Positions 17,408 to 26,789 of a stretch of DNA of 64,000 bases are shown piece after piece. Position numbers and translations under genes: made by a program. Below the pieces are notes generated by a model, which ran no database searches, was not told the origin of the DNA, and saw only the letters and a list, made by a program, of their open reading frames with translations. Origin of the DNA: Variovorax sp. Sphag1AA (lineage in GTDB: Bacteria; Pseudomonadota; Gammaproteobacteria; Burkholderiales; Burkholderiaceae_C); NCBI RefSeq assembly GCF_014192575.1, contig NZ_JACHYC010000008.1:124001-188000 (forward strand), in the 5' to 3' direction. Within the stretch, counting starts at the first letter, position 1; each line of letters opens with the position of its first letter.

Positions 17408-18880
17408 ATGAAAACCAAACACCATGACCTGCTGATCCGCGGCGGCACCGTGATCGACGGAACGCGCGCCCCTCGCTTCGATGCCGATGTGGCCGTGCGC
17501 GACGGGCGCATCAGCGCGATCGGCAACCTCCGCGATCACACTGCCGACACCGTGATCGAAGCCGGCGGCCGCATCGTCGCGCCGGGCTTTATCGATTCGC
17601 ACACACACGACGACCAGGCAGTGCTGTCGCAGGCGACGATGCCCTTCAAGGTCTCGCAGGGCGTGACGACCGTCATCGCAGGCAACTGCGGCATCAGCGC
17701 CGCGCCGCTGCGCTCCGAGATGGAATTGCCCATGCCGCTGAGCCTGCTGGACATGCCCGCGAAAGACCGCTTCACCACCTTCCGCGCCTACCTCGACGCG
17801 TTGCGCGCACAACCCTCGTCGGTCAACGTGGCGGCGATGGTGGGACATTCCACGCTGCGTGCGGTCACCATGGACTCGACCGATCGCGAGGCCACGCCCG
17901 AAGAGATCGCGGTCATGCAGACGCTGGTGGAAGAGGCGATGGAAGCCGGCGCCATCGGTCTTTCGACCGGCACCTTCTACCCGCCCGCGGCCAAGGCCAC
18001 GACCGAGGAGATCATCGAAGTCAGCCGACCGCTCAGTGCACGCAACGCGCTCTACGTCACGCACATGCGCGACGAAGCGGATCAGGTGATGGAGGCGCTG
18101 GACGAGACCTTTCGCATTGGTCGCGAGCTGGGCGTGCCGGTGGTGGTCTCGCATCACAAGGTGCAGAACACGCAGAACTTCGGCAGGTCGCAGACCACGC
18201 TTCCGCACATCCGCGAAGCGATGAAGAACCAGCGCGTCTGCTTAGATTGCTACCCCTACACCGCCGGCTCGACCATGATCCGCCCGGATCGCGGCATGCT
18301 CGACTGCCGCGTGCTGATCGCCGACAGCCAGCCGCACCCCGAATGCGCGGGCCGCGACCTCGACGACATCGCGCGCGAATGGGGCGTCGACAAGGTCGAG
18401 GCATCGCGCCGTCTCCAGCCGGGAAGCGCGATCTACTTCCTGATGGACGAGAACGACGTGCAGCGCATCCTCGCCTTCGACGAAACCATGATCGGCTCCG
18501 ACGGCATTCCACTGGGCGAGAAGCCGCATCCGCGCCTGTGGGGCACCTTCCCGCGCGTGCTGGGGCACTACAGCCGCGACGTCGGGCTGTTCCCGCTGGA
18601 GACTGCCGTCTGGAAGATGACCGGGCTCACCGCGCGCAACTTCGGGCTGCATGAACGCGGCACGCTCCAGGTTGGGCATCACGCCGACATCGTCGTGTTC
18701 GACGCGGCGACGATCCGCGATTCCGCGAGCTATGAATCCCCGAAGACGCCGGCCGAAGGCATCGATGCCGTCATCGTCAATGGCCTCGTGACCTGGCGGC
18801 ACGGCGCGCACACCGGGGCACGCAACGGGCAGGTCATCACCCGCCAAACCCCCAACCAGCAACAAGGCGCACAGGCATGA
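17408..18880 (+). CDS. N-acyl-D-amino-acid deacylase (D-aminoacylase)
   Basis: A 490-residue amidohydrolase that releases free D-amino acids from N-acyl-D-amino acids. The opening DLLIRGGTVIDGT and the metal motif DSHTHDD (about residues 65-71) are family hallmarks. The single-zinc ligand set of characterised D-aminoacylases can be followed: the cysteine in AGNCGIS near residue 98, the histidine in VTHMRDE near 219 and the histidine in VVSHHK near 249. The catalytic aspartate is in GSDGIPLG near 366. It lies 36 bp after the ATPase gene and overlaps ridA. It feeds D-amino acids to the oxidase at the front of the operon. Confidence 0.92.
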   Translation: MKTKHHDLLIRGGTVIDGTRAPRFDADVAVRDGRISAIGNLRDHTADTVIEAGGRIVAPGFIDSHTHDDQAVLSQATMPFKVSQGVTTVIAGNCGISAAPLRSEMELPMPLSLLDMPAKDRFTTFRAYLDALRAQPSSVNVAAMVGHSTLRAVTMDSTDREATPEEIAVMQTLVEEAMEAGAIGLSTGTFYPPAAKATTEEIIEVSRPLSARNALYVTHMRDEADQVMEALDETFRIGRELGVPVVVSHHKVQNTQNFGRSQTTLPHIREAMKNQRVCLDCYPYTAGSTMIRPDRGMLDCRVLIADSQPHPECAGRDLDDIAREWGVDKVEASRRLQPGSAIYFLMDENDVQRILAFDETMIGSDGIPLGEKPHPRLWGTFPRVLGHYSRDVGLFPLETAVWKMTGLTARNFGLHERGTLQVGHHADIVVFDAATIRDSASYESPKTPAEGIDAVIVNGLVTWRHGAHTGARNGQVITRQTPNQQQGAQA

Positions 18881-19254
18881 ACATCGAACGCATCCCCTCT
18901 CCCCTGCCGGTCCCGTTCTCCAAGGCCGTCCGTGCCGGCGGCTTCCTGTTCCTGTCGGGCGTGCTGGCCATGGACGCGCAGGGCGGCATCATCGAAGGCG
19001 ATGTGCAGGTGCAAGCCCGCGCCGTCCTGGAGCGCATCGCCCAGACCCTGAAGGAATGCGGCACCAGCATGGCCAGCGTGGTGCGCGCCACCATCTGGCT
19101 CGCGGACCTGGGCGACTTCGCCGCGTTCAACGAAGAGTATGCAAAGCACTTCCCGGATGGCCTGCCTTCACGCTCGTGCGTGCAGTCCGTGCTCTACAAG
19201 GGGGCGAAGGTCGAGATCGAGGTGCAGGCTCTGGACGTTCCCCGCCTTGGGTAG
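18877..19254 (+). CDS. RidA family imine/enamine deaminase
   Basis: A 125-residue YjgF/RidA protein. RidA hydrolyses reactive 2-imino or enamine intermediates to 2-keto acids and ammonia. The family core is visible: FLFLSGVLAMDAQGG near residue 24, ARAVLERIAQTLKECG near 49, VRATIWLADLGDFAAFN near 68, and the arginine in PSRSCVQS near 105 that binds the substrate carboxylate. It overlaps the deacylase by four bases. Flavin oxidases release 2-imino acids, so RidA completes the conversion of D-amino acids to keto acids. Confidence 0.9.
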   Translation: MNIERIPSPLPVPFSKAVRAGGFLFLSGVLAMDAQGGIIEGDVQVQARAVLERIAQTLKECGTSMASVVRATIWLADLGDFAAFNEEYAKHFPDGLPSRSCVQSVLYKGAKVEIEVQALDVPRLG

Positions 19255-19259
19255 AGCAA

Positions 19260-22200
19260 CTAGGAGCTCGCAACCACCGCGATGCCGCGGATCTGCCCGG
19301 CTTTCGCTTCAGTCGCAGGACGCGGATAGCGACCCGGCGAGAAGCGGTGCATCAGTTCCGCCTCACGTCCACGCGCCAGCGCGAGGTTCGCGAGCTTCAC
19401 GTGGCCGTAGCCGCGGATTGTCATCGGCACCGCGACGATCTGCGCCGCGAGCTTTTGGTTATCGGCCGACAGTTCGCCCATCAACTCGTCGAGTCGCGCT
19501 TCGAACTGGCTGATCAGCGAGCGCTCCAGGCGGCGCTCTTCGGTATGGCCGAACACATCGAAGGTCGTGCCGCGCAGGCGCTTGCCGAGCGCGAGCCACT
19601 TCATGGCCGGCAACATCCATGCACCGAGGCGGATCTTGGCTGGCGCCTGTCCGTTCTTCGGCCGTGAGAGCAATGGCGGAGCCATGTAGAACTCGAGCTT
19701 CACATCGCCTTCGAACTGCTCGGCGAGCTTTTCGCGGAAGCTGCCATCGCTGTAGAGGCGCGCGACTTCGTACTCATCCTTGTAGCTCATGAGCTTGAGC
19801 AGGCTGCGCGCGGCATTGCGCGAAACCGGCAATGAACGGTCACCACCTGCGATCGCCGCTTCGCGCTGCTGCATGGCGCGCACACGGGTCTCGAAGCGTT
19901 GTGCCCACGACGCGTTCTGGAAACCGGTGAGATGCGCACGCGCACGCGCGATCAGCGCATCCAGCGACTCATCGACGCTGTCGCCCGAGGTCGCGCCACG
20001 CAGCGCTTCGACTGCCTGCGGCGCACCGGCCGCGAGCCGGCCGAGCGAGAAGGCCATGAGGTTCGACTTGACCGCGACCCCATTGAGTTCAATCGCGCGC
20101 GTCAGGGCCTCCAGGCTCAGGGGGATCAAGCCGCGCTGCCATGCGTAGCCGGTCGCGAGGATGTTCGAAGCCAGCGTGTCGCCGAGGAACTCTTCCGCCA
20201 TCGTCTGCGCATCGAAGGTCTCGACCTGGTCGCGGCCTGCGACGAAGCGCATCTTTTCCAGCAGCAGCTCGACCTTGAGGTCCGCATCAGGATTGCGCAG
20301 CGATTCGGCCACCGGGATCTCGTGCGTGTTCGCTAGGATGCGCGTGCGGCCGTGGCGCACCGTCTGCAGTGCATCGGCCGATGCACCGACGACGAAGTCA
20401 CAGGCGAGGATCGCGTCGGCCTGCTGCGTGTCGATGCGCACCTGGTTGAGCCGCGCGGGCGTGTCGGCGAGGCGCACGAAGCTCAGCACCGCGCCGCCCT
20501 TCTGCGCAAAGCCCATGAAGTCGAGCACGCTGGCCGACTTGCCTTCGAGGTGCGCAGCCATCGCGATCACCGCGCCGACCGTCACGACGCCGGTGCCGCC
20601 GACGCCGGTGACCAGCAGGTCATAGGGTGCATCCCAGACGTGCGCTGTCGGGCGCGGCAACGCAGCGACATGCTGCAGGAAGGCATCCTGCCCGGAAGCA
20701 AGCGCGCCGCTCTTCTTGCGCAGCGCTCCGCCGGTCACGCCGACGAAGCTCGGGCAGAAGCCCTTGGCGCACGAATAGTCCTTGTTGCAGCTCGTCTGGT
20801 CGATCTTGCGTTTGCGCCCGAGGTCGGTCTCATGGGGCAGAACCGCGACGCAGTTGCTCTGCACGCTGCAATCGCCGCAGCCTTCGCACACTGCCTCGTT
20901 GATGAAGAGCCGCTTGGCCGGGTCGACCATCTCGCCCTTCTTGCGACGGCGGCGCTTCTCGGCCGCACAGGTCTGTTCGTAGATGAGCACGGTCACGCCG
21001 GGCACTTCGCGCAGGCGTCGCTGCACCGCGTCGAGCTCGGCGCGATCGTGGAACTCGGTGTCGGCCGGAAAGCGGTTCTTGATCGCGTCGTACTTGTCGA
21101 TCGCATCGCTGACCACCACCACCTGCTTCACGCCTTCGGACTCGACCTGCCGCGCGATCGCATCGACGCTGATGATGCCGTCCACCGGCTGGCCGCCGGT
21201 CATTGCGACCGCGTCGTTGAAGAGGATCTTGTAGGTGATCGTGGCCTTGGCCGCGACCGCCTGCCGGATCGCAAGATAGCCCGAGTGGTAGTAAGTGCCG
21301 TCGCCGAGGTTCTGGAACACATGCGGCGTGCGCGTGAACATCGAGTGCGAGACCCAGTCGACACCCTCGCCGCCCATCTGGATCAGGCCCGCGGTGCTGC
21401 GGTCCATCCAGTTGGCCATGAAGTGGCAGCCGATGCCGGCGCGCGCGGTCGAGCCTTCGGGCACCTTGGTGCTGGTGTTGTGCGGGCAGCCGGCGCAGAA
21501 GTACGGCAGGCGCTTCACGCTGTCGCCGTCGTTGCTCAGCAGCTCGGGCACGGTGAAGTCGCGCACATGCTGGAAGTGGTTGCCCAGCTCGCCGTTGTCC
21601 GGGAAGTGTTCCGACAGCCAATGCGCCACCAATTCGATCAGGCGCGAAGGTCGCAACTCGCCGAGCGCCGACACCAGCGGCTTGCCGTCGCGGTCGTGCT
21701 TGCCGACCAGCGCCGGCCGCGCATCGGGCGGCGCGTTGTAGAACAGATCGCGCAGCTGCGTCTCGACGATCGCGCCCTTCTCTTCGACGATCAGGATCTC
21801 CTGGAGCCCCTCGGCAAAGGCCTTCATGCGGGTCTGCTCGATCGGGAAGCTCAGGCCCACCTTGTAGAGCCGCACGCCGACGCGCGCGAGGCTCTCGGGC
21901 GTGACTTCGAGGCGGCGCAGCACTTCCATCAGGTCGTAGTGCGCCTTGCCGCAGGTAACGATGCCGACCTTGGCTTTCGGGCTCTCGATCACATGGCGGT
22001 CGATGCTGTTCACGCGCGAGAAGGCAGCGACGGCTTCGAGCTTGTCCGCGAGCCGCGATTCGATGCGCAGCGACGGCAGGTCAGGCCAGCGGTAGTGCAG
22101 GCCATCGGCCGGCGCGCGATGGCCGGTGGCGGCGCGCACGGTGTCTGCATCTGCCCAGGTGGCGATGCGCGAATCGATCAGGTCGAGGTCCACGGTGCCG

Positions 22201-22853
22201 GCGCTTTCGACCACTTCCGACAGCGCGGCCATGCCGACCCACGCACCCGAGTAGCGCGAGAGCTCGTAGCCGTACAGGCCGAACTCGAGGTACTCGGCAA
22301 CGCTGGCCGGCTGCACGATCGGCATGCTCCACGCGGCGAAGGCGTGGTCGCTCTGGTGCGGCATCGACGACGACACGCAGCCGTGGTCGTCGCCCGCCAC
22401 CACGAGCACGCCGCCGTGCGGCGATGAGCCATAGGCGTTGCCATGCTTGAGCGCATCGCCCGCGCGGTCCACGCCAGGGCCCTTGCCGTACCACATGGCG
22501 AAGACGCCATCGACGGTGCGCTCCGGGTCGGATTCCACGCGCTGCGTGCCGAGCACTTGCGTGGCGCCCAGTTCTTCGTTGATCGCGGGCACGAAGCGGA
22601 TGCCGGCTTCCTTGAATGCCGGGCCGGCCTTCCAGATCGCCTGGTCGACCATGCCGAGCGGCGATCCGCGGTAGCCGCTGACGAAGCCCTGCGTGTTGAA
22701 GCCGCGGGCTGCGTCGCGCTGGCGCTGCATCAACAGGATGCGGACGAGCGCCTGCGTGCCGGTTAAAAAGATGGCGCCCGAGCGTGCCCAGAGGCTGTCG
22801 GAAAGCTGGTAGTCGGGGCGCCGGATCGTGGGGGAATTCGTTGTCGAGCTCAT
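19260..22853 (-). CDS. Indolepyruvate ferredoxin oxidoreductase, fused alpha-beta-gamma subunits
   Basis: A 1197-residue fusion of all parts of a 2-oxoacid:ferredoxin oxidoreductase. It decarboxylates arylpyruvates or other 2-oxoacids to acyl-CoA with thiamine diphosphate. The N-terminal half holds the pyrimidine-binding and thiamine domains (GMVDQAIWKAG; CAGCPHNTSTKVPEG near residue 470). A dicluster ferredoxin-like part follows (CEGCGDCSVQSNCV, then two more cysteines in SCNKDYSCAKGFCPSF). The gamma domain is near 740 (VTGVGGTGVVTVGAVI). The C-terminal 150 residues match the usual extension. I chose the ATG at 22853. It is divergent from the Lrp-type gene, the typical regulator of aromatic or branched-chain amino acid degradation. 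Confidence 0.93.
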   Translation of the reverse strand: MSSTTNSPTIRRPDYQLSDSLWARSGAIFLTGTQALVRILLMQRQRDAARGFNTQGFVSGYRGSPLGMVDQAIWKAGPAFKEAGIRFVPAINEELGATQVLGTQRVESDPERTVDGVFAMWYGKGPGVDRAGDALKHGNAYGSSPHGGVLVVAGDDHGCVSSSMPHQSDHAFAAWSMPIVQPASVAEYLEFGLYGYELSRYSGAWVGMAALSEVVESAGTVDLDLIDSRIATWADADTVRAATGHRAPADGLHYRWPDLPSLRIESRLADKLEAVAAFSRVNSIDRHVIESPKAKVGIVTCGKAHYDLMEVLRRLEVTPESLARVGVRLYKVGLSFPIEQTRMKAFAEGLQEILIVEEKGAIVETQLRDLFYNAPPDARPALVGKHDRDGKPLVSALGELRPSRLIELVAHWLSEHFPDNGELGNHFQHVRDFTVPELLSNDGDSVKRLPYFCAGCPHNTSTKVPEGSTARAGIGCHFMANWMDRSTAGLIQMGGEGVDWVSHSMFTRTPHVFQNLGDGTYYHSGYLAIRQAVAAKATITYKILFNDAVAMTGGQPVDGIISVDAIARQVESEGVKQVVVVSDAIDKYDAIKNRFPADTEFHDRAELDAVQRRLREVPGVTVLIYEQTCAAEKRRRRKKGEMVDPAKRLFINEAVCEGCGDCSVQSNCVAVLPHETDLGRKRKIDQTSCNKDYSCAKGFCPSFVGVTGGALRKKSGALASGQDAFLQHVAALPRPTAHVWDAPYDLLVTGVGGTGVVTVGAVIAMAAHLEGKSASVLDFMGFAQKGGAVLSFVRLADTPARLNQVRIDTQQADAILACDFVVGASADALQTVRHGRTRILANTHEIPVAESLRNPDADLKVELLLEKMRFVAGRDQVETFDAQTMAEEFLGDTLASNILATGYAWQRGLIPLSLEALTRAIELNGVAVKSNLMAFSLGRLAAGAPQAVEALRGATSGDSVDESLDALIARARAHLTGFQNASWAQRFETRVRAMQQREAAIAGGDRSLPVSRNAARSLLKLMSYKDEYEVARLYSDGSFREKLAEQFEGDVKLEFYMAPPLLSRPKNGQAPAKIRLGAWMLPAMKWLALGKRLRGTTFDVFGHTEERRLERSLISQFEARLDELMGELSADNQKLAAQIVAVPMTIRGYGHVKLANLALARGREAELMHRFSPGRYPRPATEAKAGQIRGIAVVASS

Positions 22854-22877
22854 CCGAGGATTGTTCTTCTCGGCGCT

Positions 22878-22934
22878 GAGTAATATTCTCTCAATTGCAC
22901 CCGAACAGACCCTCATAGCGAGAACTTCATTCTC
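22878..22934. promoter_or_regulatory. Lrp/AsnC-like boxes between the oxidoreductase and Lrp genes
   Basis: Two symmetric AT-rich sites lie in the 91-bp divergent space. GAGTAATATTCTC at 22878-22890 is a near-palindrome resembling the Lrp consensus (AATATT core flanked by GAG/CTC). GAGAA-CTTCA-TTCTC at 22920-22934 is a perfect inverted repeat. Their centres are 43 bp apart, about four helical turns, so both face the same side of the DNA. Binding by the adjacent Lrp-family protein is inferred. Confidence 0.6.
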
Positions 22935-22944
22935 CAATCAAGCC

Positions 22945-23448
22945 ATGAACGACGATTCCATTCCTCTTGACCACTATTCGATGCAGATCCTGCTCGAACT
23001 GCAGCGCGACGCCCGCCAGACGGTGCAGCAGATCGCCGACAAGATCGGTCTCTCATCCACCCCCTGCTGGCGCCGCATCAAGGAGATGGAAGCTGCGGGC
23101 GTGATTCGCGGCTACACGGTGGTGATCGATCGCGAGAAGGTCGGCCTCAACCTCGCGGCGGTGACCGAGGTGAATCTGGACCGGCACAACGAATCGAAGG
23201 TGCGCGACTTTGAAAGAGCGGTCGAGGCCAGCCCCGCGATCGTGCGCTGCGTCTCGGCCACCGGCCCGGCCGACTACATCCTCACGGTGCATGTGCCGGA
23301 CATCAAGCACTACGAGAAATTCCTGCACACCACGCTGTTCGAGCAGGCCGGCGTCACGCACGTGCGATCGGCGATCGTGCTGCGGGAAGTGAAGTCCGAA
23401 GGCAGCCTGCCGGTGGACTTCGGGCCGACCTCGCGTTCGCGCGGCTGA
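22945..23448 (+). CDS. Lrp/AsnC family transcriptional regulator
   Basis: A 167-residue feast/famine regulator. A helix-turn-helix is visible at about residues 25-60 (VQQIADKIGLSSTPCWRRIK), followed by the conserved VIRGYTVVID linker and a RAM ligand domain from about 75 to 150 (CVSATGPADYILTVHVPD). Such proteins usually sense an amino acid and regulate the neighbouring degradation gene. Here that is the indolepyruvate oxidoreductase, so an aromatic amino acid or its oxoacid is a reasonable guess. The ATG at 22945 starts the family-typical short polar leader. Confidence 0.9.
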   Translation: MNDDSIPLDHYSMQILLELQRDARQTVQQIADKIGLSSTPCWRRIKEMEAAGVIRGYTVVIDREKVGLNLAAVTEVNLDRHNESKVRDFERAVEASPAIVRCVSATGPADYILTVHVPDIKHYEKFLHTTLFEQAGVTHVRSAIVLREVKSEGSLPVDFGPTSRSRG

Positions 23449-23467
23449 GCGGGCACACTCCGCCCCC

Positions 23468-25834
23468 ATGCGACATCGCCGATTCGCCCTCGTGGCCTGC
23501 CTGCTGATCCTCAGCGCCTGTGCAACCCTTGCCAACCGGAGCAAGTTCGACGACCTGTTCGGGCCAGCGCAGCCGACGCGCTTCGACCAACGCCCACCGC
23601 CTGCGGCCAACGATGTGTCTTACACGCAGACGATCCAGCCCATCCTCGACAAGCGCTGCGTGGTCTGCCACGCCTGCTACGACGCACCCTGCCAGCTCAA
23701 GGCCACGAGCTGGGAAGGCATTGCGCGCGGCGCGAGCAAGACGCGGGTGTACGACGCCACGCGCCTCCTGGCTGCCGAACCGTCGCGGCTCTTCGTGGAC
23801 GCGGACAAGGCCTCTGAGTGGCGCGAGAAGGGCTTCTTCCCAGTGCTCAATGAGCAGGCAACGCAAACGCCCGAAGCCAACCGCACAGCGGGCCTGATGC
23901 ACCGACTGCTCACTCTCAAGCAGCAGCATCCGATGCCCACGAGCGGCACCGCACCCGCCGAGCTGGACTTTTCCATCGACCGCGCGCAGACCTGCCCGGC
24001 TGGCCCGGAGATCGACGCCTACGAGAAGCGCAATCCCCAAGGCGGCATGCCCTTCGGCCTGCCCGGGCTCACCCGCATCGAGCACGATTCACTCGCCAAG
24101 TGGCTTGAACAGGGCGCGCCGGCCGAGCCGGTCGCCGCTTTGCCAGCTCTCGCGCAGCAGCGCATCGCGCAGTGGGAGCGCTTCTTCAACGGCGACAGCC
24201 TGAAGGAACAGCTATTCGCGCGCTATGCGTATGAGCACCTGTTCCTCGCTCACCTCTTCTTCGACGACGACAAGGCGCGCCAGTACTTCAAGCTCGTGCG
24301 CTCCAGCACGCCGAGCGGCCAGCCGGTGCGCGAGATCGCCACCCGCCGCCCGGTGGACGACCCCGGCGTGCCGCGTGTTTACTACCGGCTGGTGCCCGAG
24401 CGCGAAACCATCGTCGCCAAGACGCACATGCCCTACCGGCTCGACGCGGCGCGCATGGCGCGATGGCGCTCGCTCTTCCTCGAACCCGCCCATGTCGTCG
24501 ACCGCCTTCCGGGCTACGACGCGCAGGATGCTGCCAACCCTTTCAAGACCTTCGAGGCGCTGCCGGTGGCGGCGCGCTACAGCTTCATGCTGGACGAGGC
24601 CGAGTTCACCATCATGGGCTTCATCAAGGGGCCGGTGTGCCGCGGCCAGATGGCGCTGGACGTGATCGACGACCGCTTCTGGGTTTTCTTCCTGGCACCG
24701 TCGAAAGGCTACGACGAGGCGATGGCGCACCAGTTGGCCGGCGAGGCCGACCTGCTGCGCCTGCCTACCGGCAACAGCAACACCGGCCTTCTCTCGCCCT
24801 GGCTGCGTTATGCGAACCTGGAGAAGGGCTATCTCGAAGCCAAGTCGGAAGCGCTCGCCAAGCGCGTCGGTGCCGGCGCGCACGTGGACCTCAACATGGT
24901 CTGGAACGGTGGACCGGAACGCAATCCCAACGCAGCGCTCACGGTGATGCGCCACTTCGACAGCGCGAGCGTCGTCAAGGGACTGGTGGGCGAGCAGCCG
25001 CCCAAGACGGCATGGGTCATCGGCTACCCGCTGCTGGAGCGAATCCACTATCTGCTCGTGGCGCTGTACGACGTGTACGGCAACATCGGCCACCAGCTCA
25101 ACTCGCGCCTGTACATGGACTTCCTGCGAATGGAGGGTGAGTTCAACTTCCTCATCCTGCTGCCGAAGGACCAGCGCGAAGCGGTGCGCGATACCTGGTA
25201 TCGCGGCGACAGCCTGAGAACGCGGCAGCAGGTGTATGGCGGCCCCGCGCGACTGGATGCCGACAGCGGCATCCGCTACCGGAACGCCGATGCCAAGACC
25301 GAGTTGCTCGGCATGCTCGAGCAGCGCATGGCACCGCTGGCGCGCAATCAGTTTCCCGGGCTGGACAGCGAGCCCGATGCCGCGCTGCGAGCGCAACTGC
25401 TGAAGCTCGCGGCGGTGCACGGCGCGTCGCTCTCATGGGCCAACGAGACCAGCATCCTCGCCGTGGAATCGCCCGGCCGGCCCACACGCTGGTTCAGCCT
25501 GCTGCGCGACACCGGCCACAACTCGGTGTCGTACTTCCTGCGCGAGAAGGCGCAACTGCGTCCCGACGAAAACACGCTGACCGTGGTGCCCGGTGTGCTG
25601 GGTGCCTATCCGAATGCCTTCTACCGCGTGCAGGTGCGCGACCTGCCGGCTTTCACCGCAGCACTTGCCGGCCTCGGATCGGAAGCGGACTACACGGCCT
25701 TTGCTGAACGCTTTGCGGTGCGGCGCACCGATCCGGGCTTCTGGGCCTTCAGCGATGCGCTGCACGCAGCCTATGCGAGTGCGCAACCGTCGACCGCCGG
25801 CATCCTCGACTACAACCGGCTGGAGAACCGCTAA
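23468..25834 (+). CDS. cti: Fatty acid cis/trans isomerase
   Basis: A 788-residue periplasmic heme protein that converts cis to trans unsaturated fatty acids in membrane phospholipids, a fast solvent- and heat-stress response. The N-terminus has a signal with lipobox-like LILSAC. The c-type heme motif CVVCH is at residues 64-68, as in Pseudomonas Cti, followed by more cysteines (CYDAPC). The length and conserved blocks (GMPFGLPGLT; VYYRLVPERETIVAKTHMPY; PAHVVDRLPGYDAQ) match the family. It starts 19 bp after the Lrp gene and ends four bases into the convergent LysR gene. Confidence 0.93.
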   Translation: MRHRRFALVACLLILSACATLANRSKFDDLFGPAQPTRFDQRPPPAANDVSYTQTIQPILDKRCVVCHACYDAPCQLKATSWEGIARGASKTRVYDATRLLAAEPSRLFVDADKASEWREKGFFPVLNEQATQTPEANRTAGLMHRLLTLKQQHPMPTSGTAPAELDFSIDRAQTCPAGPEIDAYEKRNPQGGMPFGLPGLTRIEHDSLAKWLEQGAPAEPVAALPALAQQRIAQWERFFNGDSLKEQLFARYAYEHLFLAHLFFDDDKARQYFKLVRSSTPSGQPVREIATRRPVDDPGVPRVYYRLVPERETIVAKTHMPYRLDAARMARWRSLFLEPAHVVDRLPGYDAQDAANPFKTFEALPVAARYSFMLDEAEFTIMGFIKGPVCRGQMALDVIDDRFWVFFLAPSKGYDEAMAHQLAGEADLLRLPTGNSNTGLLSPWLRYANLEKGYLEAKSEALAKRVGAGAHVDLNMVWNGGPERNPNAALTVMRHFDSASVVKGLVGEQPPKTAWVIGYPLLERIHYLLVALYDVYGNIGHQLNSRLYMDFLRMEGEFNFLILLPKDQREAVRDTWYRGDSLRTRQQVYGGPARLDADSGIRYRNADAKTELLGMLEQRMAPLARNQFPGLDSEPDAALRAQLLKLAAVHGASLSWANETSILAVESPGRPTRWFSLLRDTGHNSVSYFLREKAQLRPDENTLTVVPGVLGAYPNAFYRVQVRDLPAFTAALAGLGSEADYTAFAERFAVRRTDPGFWAFSDALHAAYASAQPSTAGILDYNRLENR

Positions 25835-26694
25835 CCCTGCAGCGGCGACCGCAGCGTCTGCAGAAGCATTCGATGCAGGCTGTCCACAGCCTTCGAGCCG
25901 CGCGAAGCCTGGCTGCGGTAGAGCGCAACTTCCATCGGTTGCATCGGACCCAGCCCATGATCGAGCCCCAACGTGAGCAGATGCGGTGGCGCGCTGCATT
26001 GCGTGAGTGCTGCGACGGCGAGGCCACTTTCAACGGCAGCGATCTGGCCCGCAAGGCTGGAGCTGTTGTAGACCACCTTGTAGGGACGGCCTTGCAGCGC
26101 GAGTGAGTTGATCGCGCTGCGTCGACCGAGGCTCGCTGCCTCGTACACCGCGATGGGCAACGGGTCGCGGCGCCAGATGTCGAACTGCGCGGAGCCGACC
26201 CACACCATCGGCTCGTGGAAAAGCAGCGTGCCGCGCCGCGGGTGGTCGCGCGACACGAGCGCAAGGTCGAGATCGCCACGGGCCACGCGCGGAATCAGCT
26301 CTGTCGACTGCTCGCAATCGAGCTGGATCTCAACACCGCCGTGGCGCGGCGCGAATCGCTTGAGCACGGGTGTGAGATAGCGGCTCGCATAGTCGTCCGG
26401 AACGCCGAGCTTCACGACACCGGAGAGCGAATCCCCCTGCAGCGCCGCCTGCGCCTCCGCGTGCAGATCGAGCATGCGGCGCGCATAGCCGAGCAGCGTC
26501 TGCCCTTCGTGCGTGAGCTGGAGCTGACGCGCGCCACGCACCAGCAGCCGGTATCCGGTTGCCGATTCGAGCTTCTTGATCTGCATGCTCACCGCCGACT
26601 GCGAGCGATGGACCTCGGGCGCAGCGCTCGAGAGTGAGCCCGCGTCGACGGCCGCGACGAAGCTCTTCAACCAGTCGATCTGCAAGTCCTGCAT
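25831..26694 (-). CDS. LysR family transcriptional regulator
   Basis: A 287-residue LysR regulator. The helix-turn-helix covers about residues 5-65 (SFVAAVDAGSLSSAAPEVHRSQSAVSMQIKKLE in adjoining blocks). The effector domain starts near 90 (GVVKLGVPDDYASRYL). It is divergent from an EamA-type exporter with 95 bp between, and a perfect inverted repeat of LysR-box form lies in that space, so the exporter is the probable target. The convergent cti gene overlaps its stop by four bases. Confidence 0.92.
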   Translation of the reverse strand: MQDLQIDWLKSFVAAVDAGSLSSAAPEVHRSQSAVSMQIKKLESATGYRLLVRGARQLQLTHEGQTLLGYARRMLDLHAEAQAALQGDSLSGVVKLGVPDDYASRYLTPVLKRFAPRHGGVEIQLDCEQSTELIPRVARGDLDLALVSRDHPRRGTLLFHEPMVWVGSAQFDIWRRDPLPIAVYEAASLGRRSAINSLALQGRPYKVVYNSSSLAGQIAAVESGLAVAALTQCSAPPHLLTLGLDHGLGPMQPMEVALYRSQASRGSKAVDSLHRMLLQTLRSPLQG

Positions 26695-26714
26695 GGATGG
26701 GTTCTTCCTGATGT

Positions 26715-26729
26715 ATTCGATTGGCGAAT
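26715..26729. promoter_or_regulatory. LysR-box candidate (ATTCG-N5-CGAAT)
   Basis: A perfect 15-bp inverted repeat, ATTCG-ATTGG-CGAAT, contains the T-N11-A core expected for LysR regulators. It lies 20 bp from the LysR start and 60 bp before the EamA start, the usual place for autoregulation and divergent activation. No other strong dyad is visible in this space. Confidence 0.6.
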
Positions 26730-26789
26730 GGGTCGCAGAAAAATTATGCGCTTTTCGCCTTGGGCTTCGCGCGGCACAGTACGGTCACC

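Noticed and set aside
24212..25420. A 402-codon minus-strand open frame within cti.
   Set aside because: It is antisense to conserved Cti blocks and rich in arginine, histidine and alanine without any fold signature.
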